From Arminella tubonensis (GTDB taxonomy: Bacteria; Pseudomonadota; Alphaproteobacteria; Rhizobiales; Rhizobiaceae): a stretch of DNA of 64,000 nucleotides. Both the position numbers and the translations under genes were made by a program. The notes under the pieces were generated by a model. It was not told the DNA's origin, ran no database searches, and saw only the letters and a list, made by a program, of their open reading frames with translations. The stretch covers positions 186,001 to 250,000 of the forward strand of contig NZ_PCDP01000001.1 of assembly GCF_003240585.1 (NCBI RefSeq). The letters are read 5' to 3'. Below, in pieces: positions 45,054 through 56,092 of the stretch (its first letter is position 1; the number at the start of each line of letters is the position of its first letter).

Positions 45054-46694
45054 TTAGCGCCTGCTCTGGGTAGCGCCATCAAGAACTTCCCGCAGTTTAT
45101 GGGCGAGTTGCTCCAGCGTGAACGGTTTGGCGAGCAGGGACACACCATGGTCCAGGACGCCATTGTGTACAACGGCGTTGCGGGTATAGCCCGTGGTGTA
45201 GAGAATCTTGATGCCCGGCGCTTTTGCGATGGCCATGTCGGCCAGCTGGCGGCCATTCATCTCTTGCATGACGATGTCCGTAAATAACAGGTCCACTCGC
45301 GGTTGACGGTCCAGCTGTTCCAGCGCCTGCTTGCCGCTAGCTGCGGCGATAACGAAATAGCCGAGCTCCTTGAGGCTATCGACGGTCATGTGGCGGACAT
45401 CCTCGTCGTCTTCTACCACGAGAACAATGTCATTGTTGCTGCCTTGCGGGATCGGCGCTGCCGCATCGAGCGCGAGCTTGCCATCCTTTGCAGTGCCGAG
45501 GTGGCGCGGCAGGTAGATCTTGATCGCTGTGCCGCGATCAACCTCGGAATAGATCGCCACGTGGCCGCGACTCTGCTTGACGTAACCGTAGACTTGGCTG
45601 AGACCGAGCCCGGTGCCCTTCCCCGGTTCCTTCGTCGTATAGAAGGGATCGAATGCGCGCTCGATCACGTCGGGCGGCATACCGGTCCCCGTGTCCGTCA
45701 GGCTGATCATGACGTACTGGCCCGCATCGACCTCGGTATGCTTGCGAGCATAGCGGTCGTCGAGTTCGGCATTCGCAGTTTCGATGGTCAGGTTGCCGCC
45801 GTCGGGCATGGCGTCACGAGCATTGACGGCAAGGTTCAGTATCGCGTTTTCGAGCTGACTGAGGTCGGCAAATGTCGACCAGAGACCGCCGGCCAGCACC
45901 GTCTCGATCCGCACGTTCTCGCTCAGCGAGCGGCGCAGGAGCTCCGACATTCCTCCGACGAGCTTGTTGGCATCGATTGCCTCCGGAGCCAGAGGCTGGC
46001 GTCGCGAAAATGCCAGGAGCCGCGCCGTCAAGACCGCTGCCCGCTGCGCGCCATCCTTGGCGTTTTTCAGCGAGCCGACAAGCCGAGGGTCCTCGGTGCC
46101 GACAAGGCGGCGTTCGGCGAGATTGATGCTCCCGATGATGATGGCCAGCATGTTGTTGAAGTCATGGGCGACGCCTCCTGTCAGGTGACCGATCGTTTCC
46201 ATTTTCTGGAGTTGGCGCAGTTGTGCCTGGGAAGCCTCGTGCTCCGCGACCTCCTTCTTCAAGGCGGCCGTGCGCTCTTCCACCATGCCTTCAAGCGTAT
46301 GATTGAATTCGGCAAGTCGCGCCCGCAATTCGGCCAGCTTGCGATAGGAAGCGAGAATTACGCACATCAGGCCGACCATCGCGACCGCATTGAGAATGAA
46401 GACGCTCAGCCCTACCCACTGCTCAATGCTCCCCGGCCAAACGGAACCGATGGGCGGCAGGAAATATTTCTGAACAAGATAACCTGTCAGGCAGGCCGCA
46501 ACGATGCCCGGGCCCATCCCGCCCAGAAAGCTCGAGATCAGGATGGCGGGCAGAAAAGTGAGAAACGGAAATCCGTTGAGAGCCTCACCGATCGAGAATC
46601 GGATCGCCAGGGTCACGCCGACTGCAGCGATCGCCACGGGATAGCTCAACCATGGGTTCCGGCGCAGGGAATCGGTCGCAGCGATCAAATCCAT
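45054..46694 (-). CDS. hybrid sensor histidine kinase with receiver domain
   Basis: The 546-residue protein has a DUF4118-like membrane domain of four hydrophobic segments (to about residue 115), a coiled linker, a HisKA domain with the phosphorylated histidine in GHLTGGVAHDFNNMLAII, an ATPase domain (N box NLAVNARDAMPDGG, DTGTGMPPDV, GKGTGLGLSQVYG) and a C-terminal receiver domain with the aspartate in LLFTDIVM. No periplasmic sensor domain is seen. It is divergent from a single-domain response regulator, probably its partner in a phosphorelay. Confidence 0.93.
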   Translation of the reverse strand: MDLIAATDSLRRNPWLSYPVAIAAVGVTLAIRFSIGEALNGFPFLTFLPAILISSFLGGMGPGIVAACLTGYLVQKYFLPPIGSVWPGSIEQWVGLSVFILNAVAMVGLMCVILASYRKLAELRARLAEFNHTLEGMVEERTAALKKEVAEHEASQAQLRQLQKMETIGHLTGGVAHDFNNMLAIIIGSINLAERRLVGTEDPRLVGSLKNAKDGAQRAAVLTARLLAFSRRQPLAPEAIDANKLVGGMSELLRRSLSENVRIETVLAGGLWSTFADLSQLENAILNLAVNARDAMPDGGNLTIETANAELDDRYARKHTEVDAGQYVMISLTDTGTGMPPDVIERAFDPFYTTKEPGKGTGLGLSQVYGYVKQSRGHVAIYSEVDRGTAIKIYLPRHLGTAKDGKLALDAAAPIPQGSNNDIVLVVEDDEDVRHMTVDSLKELGYFVIAAASGKQALEQLDRQPRVDLLFTDIVMQEMNGRQLADMAIAKAPGIKILYTTGYTRNAVVHNGVLDHGVSLLAKPFTLEQLAHKLREVLDGATQSRR

Positions 46695-46867
46695 TCAGCA
46701 AAATTCCTCGGCACAACCCTTGGTAAATTGAAATTCAAAGCCAAACTTTTGCATAGCACAATTGGCCGCGCAAGATAGGGTTGCAAATCACGGCACCGGT
46801 TGTTGCCCGCTTGACGGCTCCGGTTTTCAGTCCAAATAAGGCTTGTAGTGCAAGCAGGAGTTACGTC

Positions 46868-47230
46868 ATGGCCGGGGCTAACGGAAAAATTCTGATCGTG
46901 GAGGACGACGCACTGATCGCCATGCTGCTGGAGGACATGCTTTCAGAATTGTCTTATGAAGTCGCCGGCGTGGCGGCTGGTCTTGAGGAGGCACTGACAC
47001 TTGCCGACAGCGTCGTCTTCGATGCCGCCATTCTCGATGTATCCCTTGCGGGCCGGAGTTCGCTGCCGGTCGCCAAACTGCTCGACGAAAAGGGAAAGCC
47101 ATACATTTTCGCCACCGGCTATGGCAGCTTGCCCGACGGCATGGAGGAGAGTGGCAAGCATGTGCTTGGCAAGCCGTATCAGCTTCACGAGCTAGAGACC
47201 GCCCTTGCCGGTCTGCGGATCAATAGCTGA
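46868..47230 (+). CDS. single-domain response regulator
   Basis: A 120-residue receiver domain without an output domain: ILIVEDDALIAMLLEDML with the acidic pair, the phosphorylated aspartate in AAILDVSLAGRSS, the threonine in IFATGYGS and the lysine in VLGKPYQ. The start at 46868 has AGGAG seven bases upstream. It is divergent from the hybrid kinase and probably carries phosphate onward to another protein. Confidence 0.9.
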   Translation: MAGANGKILIVEDDALIAMLLEDMLSELSYEVAGVAAGLEEALTLADSVVFDAAILDVSLAGRSSLPVAKLLDEKGKPYIFATGYGSLPDGMEESGKHVLGKPYQLHELETALAGLRINS

Positions 47231-47239
47231 TATCGGGTC

Positions 47240-47773
47240 TCAACGGACCTGGTCGAGCAGGCGCTTGCATTCCAGCAGATCGTAGAGTGCCTCCTGCAGC
47301 AGGGCCCGATCCTCCTTGCCGACGCTCGATTTGCCGATCGAAATCTCCGGGGTATCCTCGTCACCGCTGACGAAATTGAAGAAGCGCCGGCTTATCGGCG
47401 CCTTGGCGCGCCCAACGATCTGATCGTCGTCCGGGTTGGCAACGCGCGGCTCCGGGGAAGTTGCTTCCTGGGCGGCAGCCAGCGCCTCGACGCTTGCCAG
47501 ATCGCCATGGCCGACGGCGACCACGAATTTGTTGCCGTTGGTCTTCAGCAGCTTCTGGACGCCCTTGATCGTGTAGCCGTGATCATAGAGAAGGTGCCGA
47601 ATACCCTTCAAGAGGTCGACGTCTTCAGGGCGATAGTATCGCCGGCCGCCGCCGCGCTTCATCGGCTTGATCTGCAGAAAGCGCGTCTCCCAGAAACGCA
47701 GGACGTGCTGCGGCAGATCAAGGTCATCCGCGACTTCGCTGATCGTGCGAAAAGCATCCGGACTCTTGTCCAT
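47240..47773 (-). CDS. MerR-family transcriptional regulator
   Basis: The 177-residue protein has an N-terminal MerR winged helix-turn-helix ([51 protein letters not shown]) and a C-terminal part without the cysteines of metal sensors. It follows ihfA on the same strand, the fixed rhizobial order plsX-fabH-ihfA-merR. Its targets are not known. The ATG at 47773 has GGGAG seven bases upstream. Confidence 0.92.
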   Translation of the reverse strand: MDKSPDAFRTISEVADDLDLPQHVLRFWETRFLQIKPMKRGGGRRYYRPEDVDLLKGIRHLLYDHGYTIKGVQKLLKTNGNKFVVAVGHGDLASVEALAAAQEATSPEPRVANPDDDQIVGRAKAPISRRFFNFVSGDEDTPEISIGKSSVGKEDRALLQEALYDLLECKRLLDQVR

Positions 47774-47966
47774 CGTCGTACTCCCAAGCGGACGTCCTCG
47801 CACCAGTTGTGCAACGACTCACCATATTTCAACGGTTTGACGGGAGGAATTCAAGTTGTTTGTTGGCGTGTTCACAGCAAAGCAGTGAATGAAAGTATCA
47901 CATGGCCCGGAAATCAGCCGTGCTGTCTCGTCGTGAAACGATGGAAATGTCTTGGTGAAACGATAT

Positions 47967-48305
47967 TCAGGGAGCGGGATTTGCCGGACGCGCCTTGGTC
48001 TTGCGGACCGTATGAGCCTTCAGGATGCGGGTCTTCAGGACATTCGACGCCTTGAACGTCATCACGCGCCGAGGCGAGATCGGCACCTCTTCGCCGGTCT
48101 TCGGATTGCGACCAATGCGTTCATTCTTGTCGCGCACCTGGAACGTCGCGAAAGATGAGAGTTTTACTGTTTCGCCACGAACAATGGCGTTGCAGATTTC
48201 GTCTATGACCGTCTCGACAAGCTCCGCCGACTCAGTCCGGGACAGGCCGACTTTCCGGAACACCGACTCCGCCAAGTCTGCCCGCGTCACTGTCTTCGCC
48301 GTCAT
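47967..48305 (-). CDS. ihfA: integration host factor subunit alpha
   Basis: IHF alpha pairs with IHF beta to bind and sharply bend DNA at promoters and recombination sites. The 112-residue product has the HU/IHF fold: [33 protein letters not shown], the beta-arm stretch [27 protein letters not shown] with the conserved proline. The start ([10 protein letters not shown]) has a GGGGAA site; a longer frame upstream is not supported. Confidence 0.95.
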   Translation of the reverse strand: MTAKTVTRADLAESVFRKVGLSRTESAELVETVIDEICNAIVRGETVKLSSFATFQVRDKNERIGRNPKTGEEVPISPRRVMTFKASNVLKTRILKAHTVRKTKARPANPAP

Positions 48306-48414
48306 AGTTCCCCGCCCATTTTTAAACGCATGTTCAGTAAGTCGCACGAGACTATTGCCCTTGCGCCAAACGGTCAAGCTCTTGTTCGGAATCAGATTTT
48401 AGTGGTCGACGCCC

Positions 48415-49386
48415 CTACCAGCGCAGGAGAACCGCACCCCAGGTGAAGCCGCCGCCCATCGCTTCGAGCATCACCAGATCGCCTCTCTTGATGCGCCCGT
48501 CGCCAGCCGCCACCGCCAAGGCGAGCGGGATGGAGGCAGCCGACGTATTTCCATGCATGTCGACCGTAATCACAACCTTTTCGGGTGCAATTCCAAGCTT
48601 CCTTGCCGAGCCGTCGATAATGCGTCGGTTGGCCTGGTGCGGCACCAGCCAATCGAGATCGTCGGCAGTGGTACCGGTCGCATGGAAGGCTGCCTCGATC
48701 ACATCGGTGATCATGCCAACCGCGTATTTGAATACCTCGCGGCCCTCCATGCGCAGACGTCCGACGGTCCCCGTCGACGACGGTCCTCCGTCGACAAAGA
48801 GCTTCTCCTTGTGCGCGCCATCAGAACGCAGGCTGGCGGTCAACACGCCGCGGTCGGCAGTGGTCCCCTCGCCGGTCGCCGCCTCGAGGATCAGCGCGCC
48901 TGCACCGTCGCCGAAAAGGACGCAGGTCGTCCGGTCCGTCCAGTCGAGAATGCGTGAAAAGGTTTCCGCACCGATGACGAGAACGCGCTTGGCCAACCCG
49001 CCCCTGATATAGGCATCAGCGGTGGTCATCGCATAGACGAAACCGCTGCACACCGCCTGCATGTCGAAAGCAAAGCCGTGATGCATGCCGAGACGATTTT
49101 GAATATCGACCGAGGTGGCTGGGAACGTGTTGTCCGGCGTCGAGGTGGCAAGGATGATGAGGTCGATATCGTCGGCTGTCAGGCCAGCATTATCGAGCGC
49201 AGCCCGAGCCGCCTTCTCGCCGAGGGAAGCTGTCGTTTCGCCCTCGCCCGCGACATAGCGCTGCCGGATGCCGGTGCGCTGGACAATCCACTCGTCGGAG
49301 GTATCCACGACGCTTTCCATCTCGCGATTGGTCATGACACGCTTTGGAAGTGCCGACCCAAAACCGCGAACTACTGAACGGATCAT
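48415..49386 (-). CDS. fabH: 3-oxoacyl-ACP synthase III (FabH)
   Basis: FabH condenses acetyl-CoA with malonyl-ACP to start fatty acid synthesis. The 323-residue product has the catalytic cysteine in [14 protein letters not shown], the histidine in [11 protein letters not shown] and the asparagine in [15 protein letters not shown]. It lies between plsX and ihfA, 19 bases after plsX, as usual in alphaproteobacteria. Confidence 0.97.
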   Translation of the reverse strand: MIRSVVRGFGSALPKRVMTNREMESVVDTSDEWIVQRTGIRQRYVAGEGETTASLGEKAARAALDNAGLTADDIDLIILATSTPDNTFPATSVDIQNRLGMHHGFAFDMQAVCSGFVYAMTTADAYIRGGLAKRVLVIGAETFSRILDWTDRTTCVLFGDGAGALILEAATGEGTTADRGVLTASLRSDGAHKEKLFVDGGPSSTGTVGRLRMEGREVFKYAVGMITDVIEAAFHATGTTADDLDWLVPHQANRRIIDGSARKLGIAPEKVVITVDMHGNTSAASIPLALAVAAGDGRIKRGDLVMLEAMGGGFTWGAVLLRW

Positions 49387-49405
49387 TCTGACTCTACCCC
49401 GTCGA

Positions 49406-50452
49406 TCATGCTACTTCCGGGCCGACGGTCGGCAGGCGTCTTGCATGATATCTCTTCAGATCGTTTTCTATTTTCTGAGTAAGGCCATTCTTAGCCATGT
49501 CGTAGCCGACATCGATGGCCGCTGCGAAAGCTTCCGCATTTGCGCCGCCATGGCTCTTGATGACGATACCGTTGAGGCCGAGAAAGACCCCGCCATTGAC
49601 TTTGCTCGGATCAAGCTTCTCGCGCAGCATGTCGAAGGCGCCCTTGGCGAAGATATAGCCGATCCTTGCCAGAAGTGTGCGGGTCATCGCAGCTCGCAGA
49701 TATCCGGCGATCTGTTTGGCCGTGCCTTCGGCTGTCTTCAGCGCGATGTTGCCGGAAAAGCCTTCCGTCACCACCACATCGACGGTCCCCTTGCCGATGT
49801 CGTCGCCCTCGACGAAGCCGGCATATTCAAGCGATTCGAGGTCGGCCTCGCGGATCAGGCGGCCGGCGTCCTTGACGTCTTCCTGGCCTTTCATCTCCTC
49901 GACCCCGACATTCAGCAGCCCGACGGTCGGACGCTCGATTTCAAAGAGGGCACGTGCCATGGCGCCGCCCATCAATGCGAAATCGAGAAGCTGCTGCGAA
50001 TCGGCACCGATCGTCGCGCCGACATCGAGCACGATGCTCTCGCCACGCAGCGTCGGCCAGATGGCCGCGATTGCCGGACGTTCGATATTTGCCATCGTGC
50101 GAAGACAGAACTTCGACATCGCCATCAGCGCGCCGGTATTGCCCGCAGATACGACGACGTCGGCATCGCCCGATTTCACCGCTTCGATCGAGCGCCACAT
50201 GCTTGACACGTAGCGACCGCGGCGCAACGCCTGGCTCGGCTTCTCGTCCATCGCAACCGCCACTTCGCAATCGTGAAAGACCGATTTCGCCTTCAGTTTC
50301 GGGTATTTGTCGAGAACCGGTTCGCACCGTTCCTTGAGGCCGTACATCAGGAACGTCATGTTTGGGTGTCGGTCCAACGCCTTGGCTGCACCGGGAATGA
50401 CAACCTCCGGACCGAAGTCGCCACCCATAAGGTCGAGAGAAATTCTGATCAC
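49406..50452 (-). CDS. plsX: phosphate acyltransferase PlsX
   Basis: PlsX makes acyl-phosphate from acyl-ACP, the first step towards phosphatidic acid. The 348-residue product starts [22 protein letters not shown] and contains [33 protein letters not shown] and [18 protein letters not shown], all typical. The start is GTG at 50452, with AAGGA about 11 bases upstream; the frame extends 32 codons further without homology. It is followed by fabH. Confidence 0.96.
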   Translation of the reverse strand: MIRISLDLMGGDFGPEVVIPGAAKALDRHPNMTFLMYGLKERCEPVLDKYPKLKAKSVFHDCEVAVAMDEKPSQALRRGRYVSSMWRSIEAVKSGDADVVVSAGNTGALMAMSKFCLRTMANIERPAIAAIWPTLRGESIVLDVGATIGADSQQLLDFALMGGAMARALFEIERPTVGLLNVGVEEMKGQEDVKDAGRLIREADLESLEYAGFVEGDDIGKGTVDVVVTEGFSGNIALKTAEGTAKQIAGYLRAAMTRTLLARIGYIFAKGAFDMLREKLDPSKVNGGVFLGLNGIVIKSHGGANAEAFAAAIDVGYDMAKNGLTQKIENDLKRYHARRLPTVGPEVA

Positions 50453-50555
50453 GCGTCTCTGATCCTTTTCTTTCACCACAGCCGGCGAAATTTGGGCCAA
50501 AATACCGTTTTCCCCTCGGGTTACAACTGAATTTTGTCTAAACCCCAAGCGAAAG

Positions 50556-51116
50556 CTATTCCTTCTTCCAGGCCTTCAGGGCGGCAAAAGGCGACGGCTT
50601 GCGGTCATCTTCGGCGGTATCTTCGATATGCGGTTCGAAGTCCAGACCGGGCTTGCGGGGATAGGGATCGATGCCCAAAGCAGCGAATTCGGTGACAACA
50701 GAGCCGACATCGATCGCATCGCCCTCGAAGGTCTCTGGAATATCAGGACCATCCGGATCAAGCACGATCTCGCCGGCATCCACCTTGGGCGCGCGCGCAA
50801 GCTTAGAGCCTTCGGGAACATAAAGCTCATCGAATTCTTCATCGATCTCCGATTCGACAGGATCGAGCGACACCACGCAGGCCTGGACGACCTTGCCTGT
50901 GACATGTCCCTTAACCCTGACGCCATCCCGCTTCCAACGCGAAATCTTGATATCCGCATCGAGGCGTTCGACGCTGAGCACGGCCCAAAGCGTGGCAAGC
51001 CCTGCGAGCTCCTGTGCGTCGGCTTTGAGATGCATCTCGACCGGTCCACCGGAAATATGGCCAACCTTCACGAGATGCGAAAACGGCTTTGCCGGATCCA
51101 TATCTGTCTTCTTCAT
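50556..51116 (-). CDS. DUF177 (YceD-like) protein
   Basis: A 186-residue acidic protein of the DUF177/YceD family, with [36 protein letters not shown] and a DPYPRKPG motif near the end. In bacteria with rpmF nearby it is linked to 23S rRNA processing and large-subunit assembly; its exact role is not settled. It is upstream of plsX on the same strand (104 bases to the PlsX start), the usual order. An AGGAGG site lies 9 bases before the ATG. Confidence 0.9.
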   Translation of the reverse strand: MKKTDMDPAKPFSHLVKVGHISGGPVEMHLKADAQELAGLATLWAVLSVERLDADIKISRWKRDGVRVKGHVTGKVVQACVVSLDPVESEIDEEFDELYVPEGSKLARAPKVDAGEIVLDPDGPDIPETFEGDAIDVGSVVTEFAALGIDPYPRKPGLDFEPHIEDTAEDDRKPSPFAALKAWKKE

Positions 51117-51127
51117 ATCAGTGCCTC

Positions 51128-51664
51128 CTATACAGGCTTCGGCAGTGCCGCTGAGCCGGTGGCTATATCCGCTTCGGAAATCGCCGCCAGGTGCGTTTCG
51201 GCAATCATCATCCAGTCGGCCAGACCAAGCATCGCCGGAGCGCCCTCGTTCGGCTGTGGGTAGATATTGCGCCGAAGCGCCTCCGCCAGTGCGTCGCGAT
51301 CGTTGTGGTCCATTGCCGCCGAGTAGGATTCCAGCCGGCCGTAGAACATGCCGGCAAGTTTCTTCATTCGCTTCGGCACACCGTTGTCGCCAATACCAAG
51401 TTCGCGGATCGAATAGTCGATATCCTGGAAAAATGCATCGACAATTTCCTGCGCGATTTCCTGGCCACTGGTTTCCGACGATCGCGTGCGGCGGAAAAAC
51501 AGGATCATCACCAGCGACAACATCTCGAAACGGCCCATGACCGTGTCGGGAACGTCGAGTTCGGCATAGAAAGCCGGCTGACGCACCGTCGCGCTCAACG
51601 CCGCATATTGCCTGTCGACAATCGTGCGATTGTGATTTCTTTTGCCAAAAAGCCCAAAGATCAT
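51128..51664 (-). CDS. CBP3-like ubiquinol-cytochrome c chaperone family protein
   Basis: The 178-residue protein belongs to the CBP3/UQCC family, which assists assembly of cytochrome bc1 complex in mitochondria. Family segments are YAALSATVRQPAFYAELDVPDTVMGRFEMLSLVMILFFRR, and EIVDAFFQDIDYSIRELGIGDNGVPKRMKKLAGMFYGR. It ends 12 bases before DUF177, so the two are cotranscribed. The start (MIFGLFGKRN) has GGGAAA before it. Confidence 0.88.
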   Translation of the reverse strand: MIFGLFGKRNHNRTIVDRQYAALSATVRQPAFYAELDVPDTVMGRFEMLSLVMILFFRRTRSSETSGQEIAQEIVDAFFQDIDYSIRELGIGDNGVPKRMKKLAGMFYGRLESYSAAMDHNDRDALAEALRRNIYPQPNEGAPAMLGLADWMMIAETHLAAISEADIATGSAALPKPV

Positions 51665-51941
51665 GAAATTTCCCGGATTTGGCTCATTCTGATCGCGCTC
51701 AAGCGCATGGCCTTGTTGCATCCATTAAAAAGCTGGTTTACCGAAGCAGGCGCGAATTGCAATGCCGTTTGTGCCCGCTTCCGGACCCGCCCCGACCTGT
51801 CGTCACGCGCCTGCCGCGATTGGTAATGAAGAGTGCCCAACAAACATCGATGGACGATCCGCTAATCCCGGAAAGGCCATAATGATGTGCACAGCAAGGT
51901 ATACGGTCGTTCTGGCCATAGGATTGAATACATTAGGGGAG

Positions 51942-52451
51942 ATGTCGTTGAAGCGACGGGTTTTCAAGTCTGACAGAACTTTCATCAGCAGTGCCGCCAT
52001 CGCTTTGATGATCGCCACCGCGGGACTTACGGGTTGCCAGACCGGAGAGGTCCTCAACGGAGGTTATATCTTCGATCAGCAGTCTCTCGATTTGGTCCCG
52101 GTCGGTTCCAGCCGCGAGCAGGTCCTGCTTTCGCTCGGCACGCCGTCGACCACCGCCACCTTCGACGGCGAGGTCTTTTATTACATCTCGCAGAAGCGTG
52201 ATCGCCCTGTGGCCTTCATGAAGCCGAAACTGGTCGACCAGAACATCCTGGCGATCTATTTCGACAAGGATGGCGCTGTGAAATCCCGCGCGAATTATTC
52301 GCTCAAGGATGGCAAGGTGTTCGACATGGTCTCGCGCACGACACCGACTGGTGGCAAGGACCTCACCTTCCTGCAGCAGATCCTGCTCGGCAGCGGCGGC
52401 GGCGCAACCGGCGCGAAGAACCTGCTCAACAACCTCAATCCGGGCCAATAG
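51942..52451 (+). CDS. bamE: outer-membrane assembly lipoprotein BamE
   Basis: BamE is a lipoprotein of the BAM complex that inserts beta-barrels in the outer membrane. The 169-residue product has a lipoprotein signal (IALMIATAGLTGC) and a SmpA/OmlA domain with GGYIFDQQSLDLVPVGSSREQVLLSLGTPSTTATFDGEVFYYISQKRDRP. The start is uncertain: ATG at 51942 sits right after GGGGAG; a TTG two codons later (51948) has better spacing. It is divergent from the CBP3-like gene and followed by a terminator shared with hppA. Confidence 0.92.
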   Translation: MSLKRRVFKSDRTFISSAAIALMIATAGLTGCQTGEVLNGGYIFDQQSLDLVPVGSSREQVLLSLGTPSTTATFDGEVFYYISQKRDRPVAFMKPKLVDQNILAIYFDKDGAVKSRANYSLKDGKVFDMVSRTTPTGGKDLTFLQQILLGSGGGATGAKNLLNNLNPGQ

Positions 52452-52471
52452 CCGGATACGCGTTGAAATAC

Positions 52472-52506
52472 AAAAAACCCGCGAGGCCAGGCCTCGCGGG
52501 TTTTTT
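52472..52506. terminator. bidirectional intrinsic terminator between bamE and hppA
   Basis: A CCCGCGAGGC/GCCTCGCGGG stem with a 3-base loop is flanked by six A residues on one side and six T residues on the other, so it can stop transcription of both convergent genes. Confidence 0.93.
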
Positions 52507-52524
52507 ATTGCTCCGAATAAGGCC

Positions 52525-54660
52525 TCAGGCGAGGACCGCGAGCAGCAACAGCGCGACGATGTTGGTGATCTTGATTGCCGGATTGACAGCAGGACCCGCG
52601 GTGTCCTTGTAGGGATCGCCGACCGTGTCGCCGGTGATGGAAGCCTTGTGAGCTTCCGAGCCCTTCATGTGGCGAACGCCATCCTTGTCGACGAAACCGT
52701 CCTCGAAGGATTTCTTCGCATTGTCCCAGGCGCCACCACCTGATGTCATCGAAATCGCCACGAACAAGCCGTTGATGATGACGCCCAGCAGCGAGGCGCC
52801 GAGTGCCGCGAATGCAGACGCCTTCGAGCCCGAGATCAACAACACGCCAAAATAGACGACGAGCGGCGCAAGAACCGGCAATAGCGACGGAACGATCATC
52901 TCGCGAATGGCCGCCTTGGTCAGGATATCGACGGCGCGGCCGTAGTCCGGACGTTCGGTGCCCTGCATGATGCCCGGCTTCTCGCGGAACTGGCGGCGAA
53001 CCTCCTCGACGATCGCCCCTGCCGCACGGCCAACCGCGGTCATGGCGATGCCGCCGAACAGGTAGGGAATGAGACCGCCGAACAACAGGCCGGCGACGAC
53101 ATAGGGGTTGGACAGATCGAAGGAGATTTCGCCGATATTGGCGAAATAGGGATATTGGTCGCCATGCGCCGCGAAGTATTTGAGATCATTCGAATAGGCG
53201 GCGAAGAGGACCAGGGCGCCGAGACCGGCAGAGCCGATAGCGTAGCCCTTGGTGACCGCCTTCGTGGTATTGCCGACGGCGTCGAGTGCGTCAGTCGACT
53301 TGCGAACCTCCGGCGGCAGGTGCGCCATTTCGGCGATGCCGCCGGCATTGTCCGTTACCGGGCCGAAAGCATCGAGCGCGACGATCATGCCGGCGAGACC
53401 CAGCATTGCCGTGACTGCGATGCCGGTGCCGAAGAGACCGGCGAGCTGGTAGGTAAAGATGATACCGCCGACGATGACGAGTGCCGGAAGCGCCGTCGAT
53501 TCCAGCGAGACAGCGAGGCCCTGGATGACGTTGGTGCCGTGGCCGGTGACCGACGCCTGGGCTATGGAGACGACCGGCCGTTTGCCGGTTCCGGTGTAGT
53601 ATTCGGTGATAACCACGATCAACGCTGTGACGAGCAAGCCGACGAGGCCGCAGTAAAACAGGTGCGTACCGGTGACCTCAGCGCCGGCGACAGTGCCGAT
53701 CGAGCCCCAGCCGATCGTCAGCGAGGTAGCGGCGCCCAACCCCAGGATTGACAGCAGGCCGGTGGCAATCAGCCCCTTGTAGAGCGCGCCCATGATCGAG
53801 CCATTGGCGCCGAGCTTCACGAAGAATGTGCCAATGATCGAGGTGATGATGCAGGTGCCGCAGATTGCCAGGGGATAGACCATGGCGGAGGCGAGGATCG
53901 GCGTTCCGGCAAAGAAGATCGAGGCAAGGACCATGGTCGCGACGACGGAGACGGCATAGGTTTCGAAAAGGTCAGCCGCCATGCCTGCGCAGTCGCCGAC
54001 ATTGTCGCCGACGTTGTCGGCGATCGTTGCCGGGTTGCGCGGGTCGTCTTCGGGAATACCGGCTTCCACCTTGCCGACCAGATCGCCGCCGACGTCGGCG
54101 CCCTTGGTGAAGATACCGCCGCCGAGACGGGCGAAGATCGAAATGAGCGAGGCGCCAAAGCCGAGCGCGACGAGAGCATCGACGACTTCACGCGAGCCGA
54201 CGCCATATCCAAGCACGCTGGTTAGAATGAGATAGTAGATGGAGACACCGAGCAGCGCCAAGCCGGCAACGAGCATGCCGGTGATCGCGCCAGACTTGAA
54301 GGCGATCTCCAGGCCGGCTGCCAGGCTGTGCGAGGCGGCCTGAGCAGTGCGGACATTTGCCCGGACGGAAACATGCATACCGATGAAGCCCGCCGCGCCT
54401 GAGAGAACAGCGCCGATCAGGAAACCGATGGCGGCGGCACCCGACAACAGCAGCCAGGCCGCAATGAAGACAACGACACCGACAATGGCAATGGTTCTAT
54501 ATTGGCGCGTCAGGTAAGCCTGGGCACCTTCTCTAATATAACCTGCAATTTCTTGCATGCGGGCATTGCCCTGGTCGGCAGCCAGCACCGACTTGGTTGC
54601 CCAGGCGGCGTACAGCACCGAAAGCAGGCCGCACGCTATCACGCCCAACAGTATGATCAT
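52525..54660 (-). CDS. hppA: H+-translocating pyrophosphatase, K+-independent
   Basis: This inner-membrane enzyme uses pyrophosphate hydrolysis to pump protons. The 711-residue product has about sixteen hydrophobic segments and the substrate loop [39 protein letters not shown]. The segment [21 protein letters not shown] has a lysine where K+-dependent enzymes have alanine, marking the K+-independent class. The ATG at 54660 has GGGAGG about 10 bases upstream. It is a single-gene unit converging with bamE. Confidence 0.96.
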   Translation of the reverse strand: MIILLGVIACGLLSVLYAAWATKSVLAADQGNARMQEIAGYIREGAQAYLTRQYRTIAIVGVVVFIAAWLLLSGAAAIGFLIGAVLSGAAGFIGMHVSVRANVRTAQAASHSLAAGLEIAFKSGAITGMLVAGLALLGVSIYYLILTSVLGYGVGSREVVDALVALGFGASLISIFARLGGGIFTKGADVGGDLVGKVEAGIPEDDPRNPATIADNVGDNVGDCAGMAADLFETYAVSVVATMVLASIFFAGTPILASAMVYPLAICGTCIITSIIGTFFVKLGANGSIMGALYKGLIATGLLSILGLGAATSLTIGWGSIGTVAGAEVTGTHLFYCGLVGLLVTALIVVITEYYTGTGKRPVVSIAQASVTGHGTNVIQGLAVSLESTALPALVIVGGIIFTYQLAGLFGTGIAVTAMLGLAGMIVALDAFGPVTDNAGGIAEMAHLPPEVRKSTDALDAVGNTTKAVTKGYAIGSAGLGALVLFAAYSNDLKYFAAHGDQYPYFANIGEISFDLSNPYVVAGLLFGGLIPYLFGGIAMTAVGRAAGAIVEEVRRQFREKPGIMQGTERPDYGRAVDILTKAAIREMIVPSLLPVLAPLVVYFGVLLISGSKASAFAALGASLLGVIINGLFVAISMTSGGGAWDNAKKSFEDGFVDKDGVRHMKGSEAHKASITGDTVGDPYKDTAGPAVNPAIKITNIVALLLLAVLA

Positions 54661-54969
54661 TTCGCTCTTTCCTCCCAAATGACCGGCGGCTCACTCCTCC
54701 CCCGGCTGCAAGCGACAAGGGTCTGCCTCCTCCTCCAAGGAGGGCGGCCTTTGTGCAAGGCGAGATTGCGTGCGGGAAAACGTCGCGTCAAGACTGCCAG
54801 CGGGCAAAAACCACGCCGTGTCGAAAGAATATTGGGAAATGCGCCAGAGTGCGAAGATGCTGCAATTTCTGCGTTTTCCGGATGGTGCCATACATCCGAA
54901 AATGCATTGCAACATGGCGCTGCGCAACTAGCGGCTGATCCGATTGTGCGAAAAGAATCGCAACAAGCG
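54661..54969. other. intergenic region between hppA and nusB
   Basis: This gap holds the hppA promoter region and the end of the nusB transcript. I see no gene and no clear terminator; an imperfect CCTCC/GGAGG hairpin near 54730 has no T-run. Confidence 0.4.
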
Positions 54970-55452
54970 TTACTTTCTAGTCTCGCCCCGGACCTGCTTG
55001 GCGATGCGGTCGAGAACTGCGTTGACGAGCTTGGGCTCGTCTTCCTCGAAGAAGGCGTGGGCTATCTCGACGTATTCCGTGACGATGACGGGAACAGGGA
55101 CGTCCTTGCGATCGAGGATTTCGAAAGTGCCTGCACGCAGGATGGCGCGAACGGTGCTGTCCAGCCGCGAGAGCGCCCAGTCGTCCTGAAGCGCCGAGCC
55201 GATCAATGGATCGAGGCGAACCTGCTCGCGAACGACGCCGGAGACGATCGAGCGGAACCAGGAGGCATCCGCCTTGAGATATGTCTCTCCATCCAGTTCC
55301 TGGCCAAGGCGATGCGTCTCGTATTCGGCGACGACCTCGAGCACGCCGGTACCGCCGACATCCATCTGGTAGAGCGCCTGCACGGCGGCGAGACGCGCCG
55401 CGCCCCGCTGGTTCGCAGTCTTGGCCGGCCGCTCGATATCGTCGTTGCTCAT
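54970..55452 (-). CDS. nusB: transcription antitermination factor NusB
   Basis: NusB works with NusE in antitermination of rRNA transcription. The 160-residue helical product has [22 protein letters not shown], the RNA-binding arginine-rich start, and [34 protein letters not shown] near the end. It follows ribH by 3 bases, the widespread ribH-nusB pairing. Confidence 0.95.
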   Translation of the reverse strand: MSNDDIERPAKTANQRGAARLAAVQALYQMDVGGTGVLEVVAEYETHRLGQELDGETYLKADASWFRSIVSGVVREQVRLDPLIGSALQDDWALSRLDSTVRAILRAGTFEILDRKDVPVPVIVTEYVEIAHAFFEEDEPKLVNAVLDRIAKQVRGETRK

Positions 55453-55455
55453 GGT

Positions 55456-55902
55456 TTATGCACCCAGTTTTTGCTTCAGCGCGATCATCGTCAGCGCTGC
55501 CCGGGCAGCAAAGCCGCCCTTGTCCTTTTCCGTGCGCCGCGCGCGCGTCCATGCCTGATCGTCGTTTTCGACGGTCAGGATGCCGTTGCCGATCGCCAAT
55601 GACTCGCTGACGGACAGATCCATCAGCGCCCGCGAAGACTCGTTGGAGACGATATCGAAATGATAGGTCTCGCCGCGAATGACCATACCGAGGGCCACGA
55701 AACCATCATACTCCGTTCCGCCATTGTCCGCACCATCTAGCGCCATGGCGATTGCGGCAGGAATTTCGAGGCATCCCGGAACCGTGACGACATCATAGGT
55801 GGCGCCGGCTTCATCGAGTGCGACCTTGGCGCCATCGAGAAGCGCGTCTGCCATGTCATCGTAAAATCGCGCTTCAACGATCAGAATATGCGAGTTGGAC
55901 AT
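55456..55902 (-). CDS. ribH: 6,7-dimethyl-8-ribityllumazine synthase
   Basis: RibH performs the step before last in riboflavin synthesis. The 148-residue product has [29 protein letters not shown], the substrate region [17 protein letters not shown], and [27 protein letters not shown] with the catalytic histidine. It leads a ribH-nusB unit, separated from the rest of the rib genes by two genes on the other strand. I saw no FMN riboswitch upstream. Confidence 0.95.
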   Translation of the reverse strand: MSNSHILIVEARFYDDMADALLDGAKVALDEAGATYDVVTVPGCLEIPAAIAMALDGADNGGTEYDGFVALGMVIRGETYHFDIVSNESSRALMDLSVSESLAIGNGILTVENDDQAWTRARRTEKDKGGFAARAALTMIALKQKLGA

Positions 55903-56092
55903 ACGACACCTGAATGTGGGAGTGGGCTGGGGGAAATGCCTGACAAGCGCGGGTCAAACCATGCCGCACCGCGCTTGGCAAGTGTTTTTCGGCTCTCATT
56001 AGCGAATCGAAGAGAATTCGGTCGGAGGGGATTGCGACTTTCCCCAACGCGGCGGCTCGGGTAACAATCCTCGCTCATGAAGGAGGCGCCCT

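Noticed and set aside
45303..46778. 491-codon plus-strand frame opposite the hybrid kinase
   Set aside because: The kinase on the minus strand has clear domains; this frame is its complement-strand shadow.
55903..56092. Possible FMN riboswitch before ribH
   Set aside because: None of the conserved FMN-element blocks is visible.
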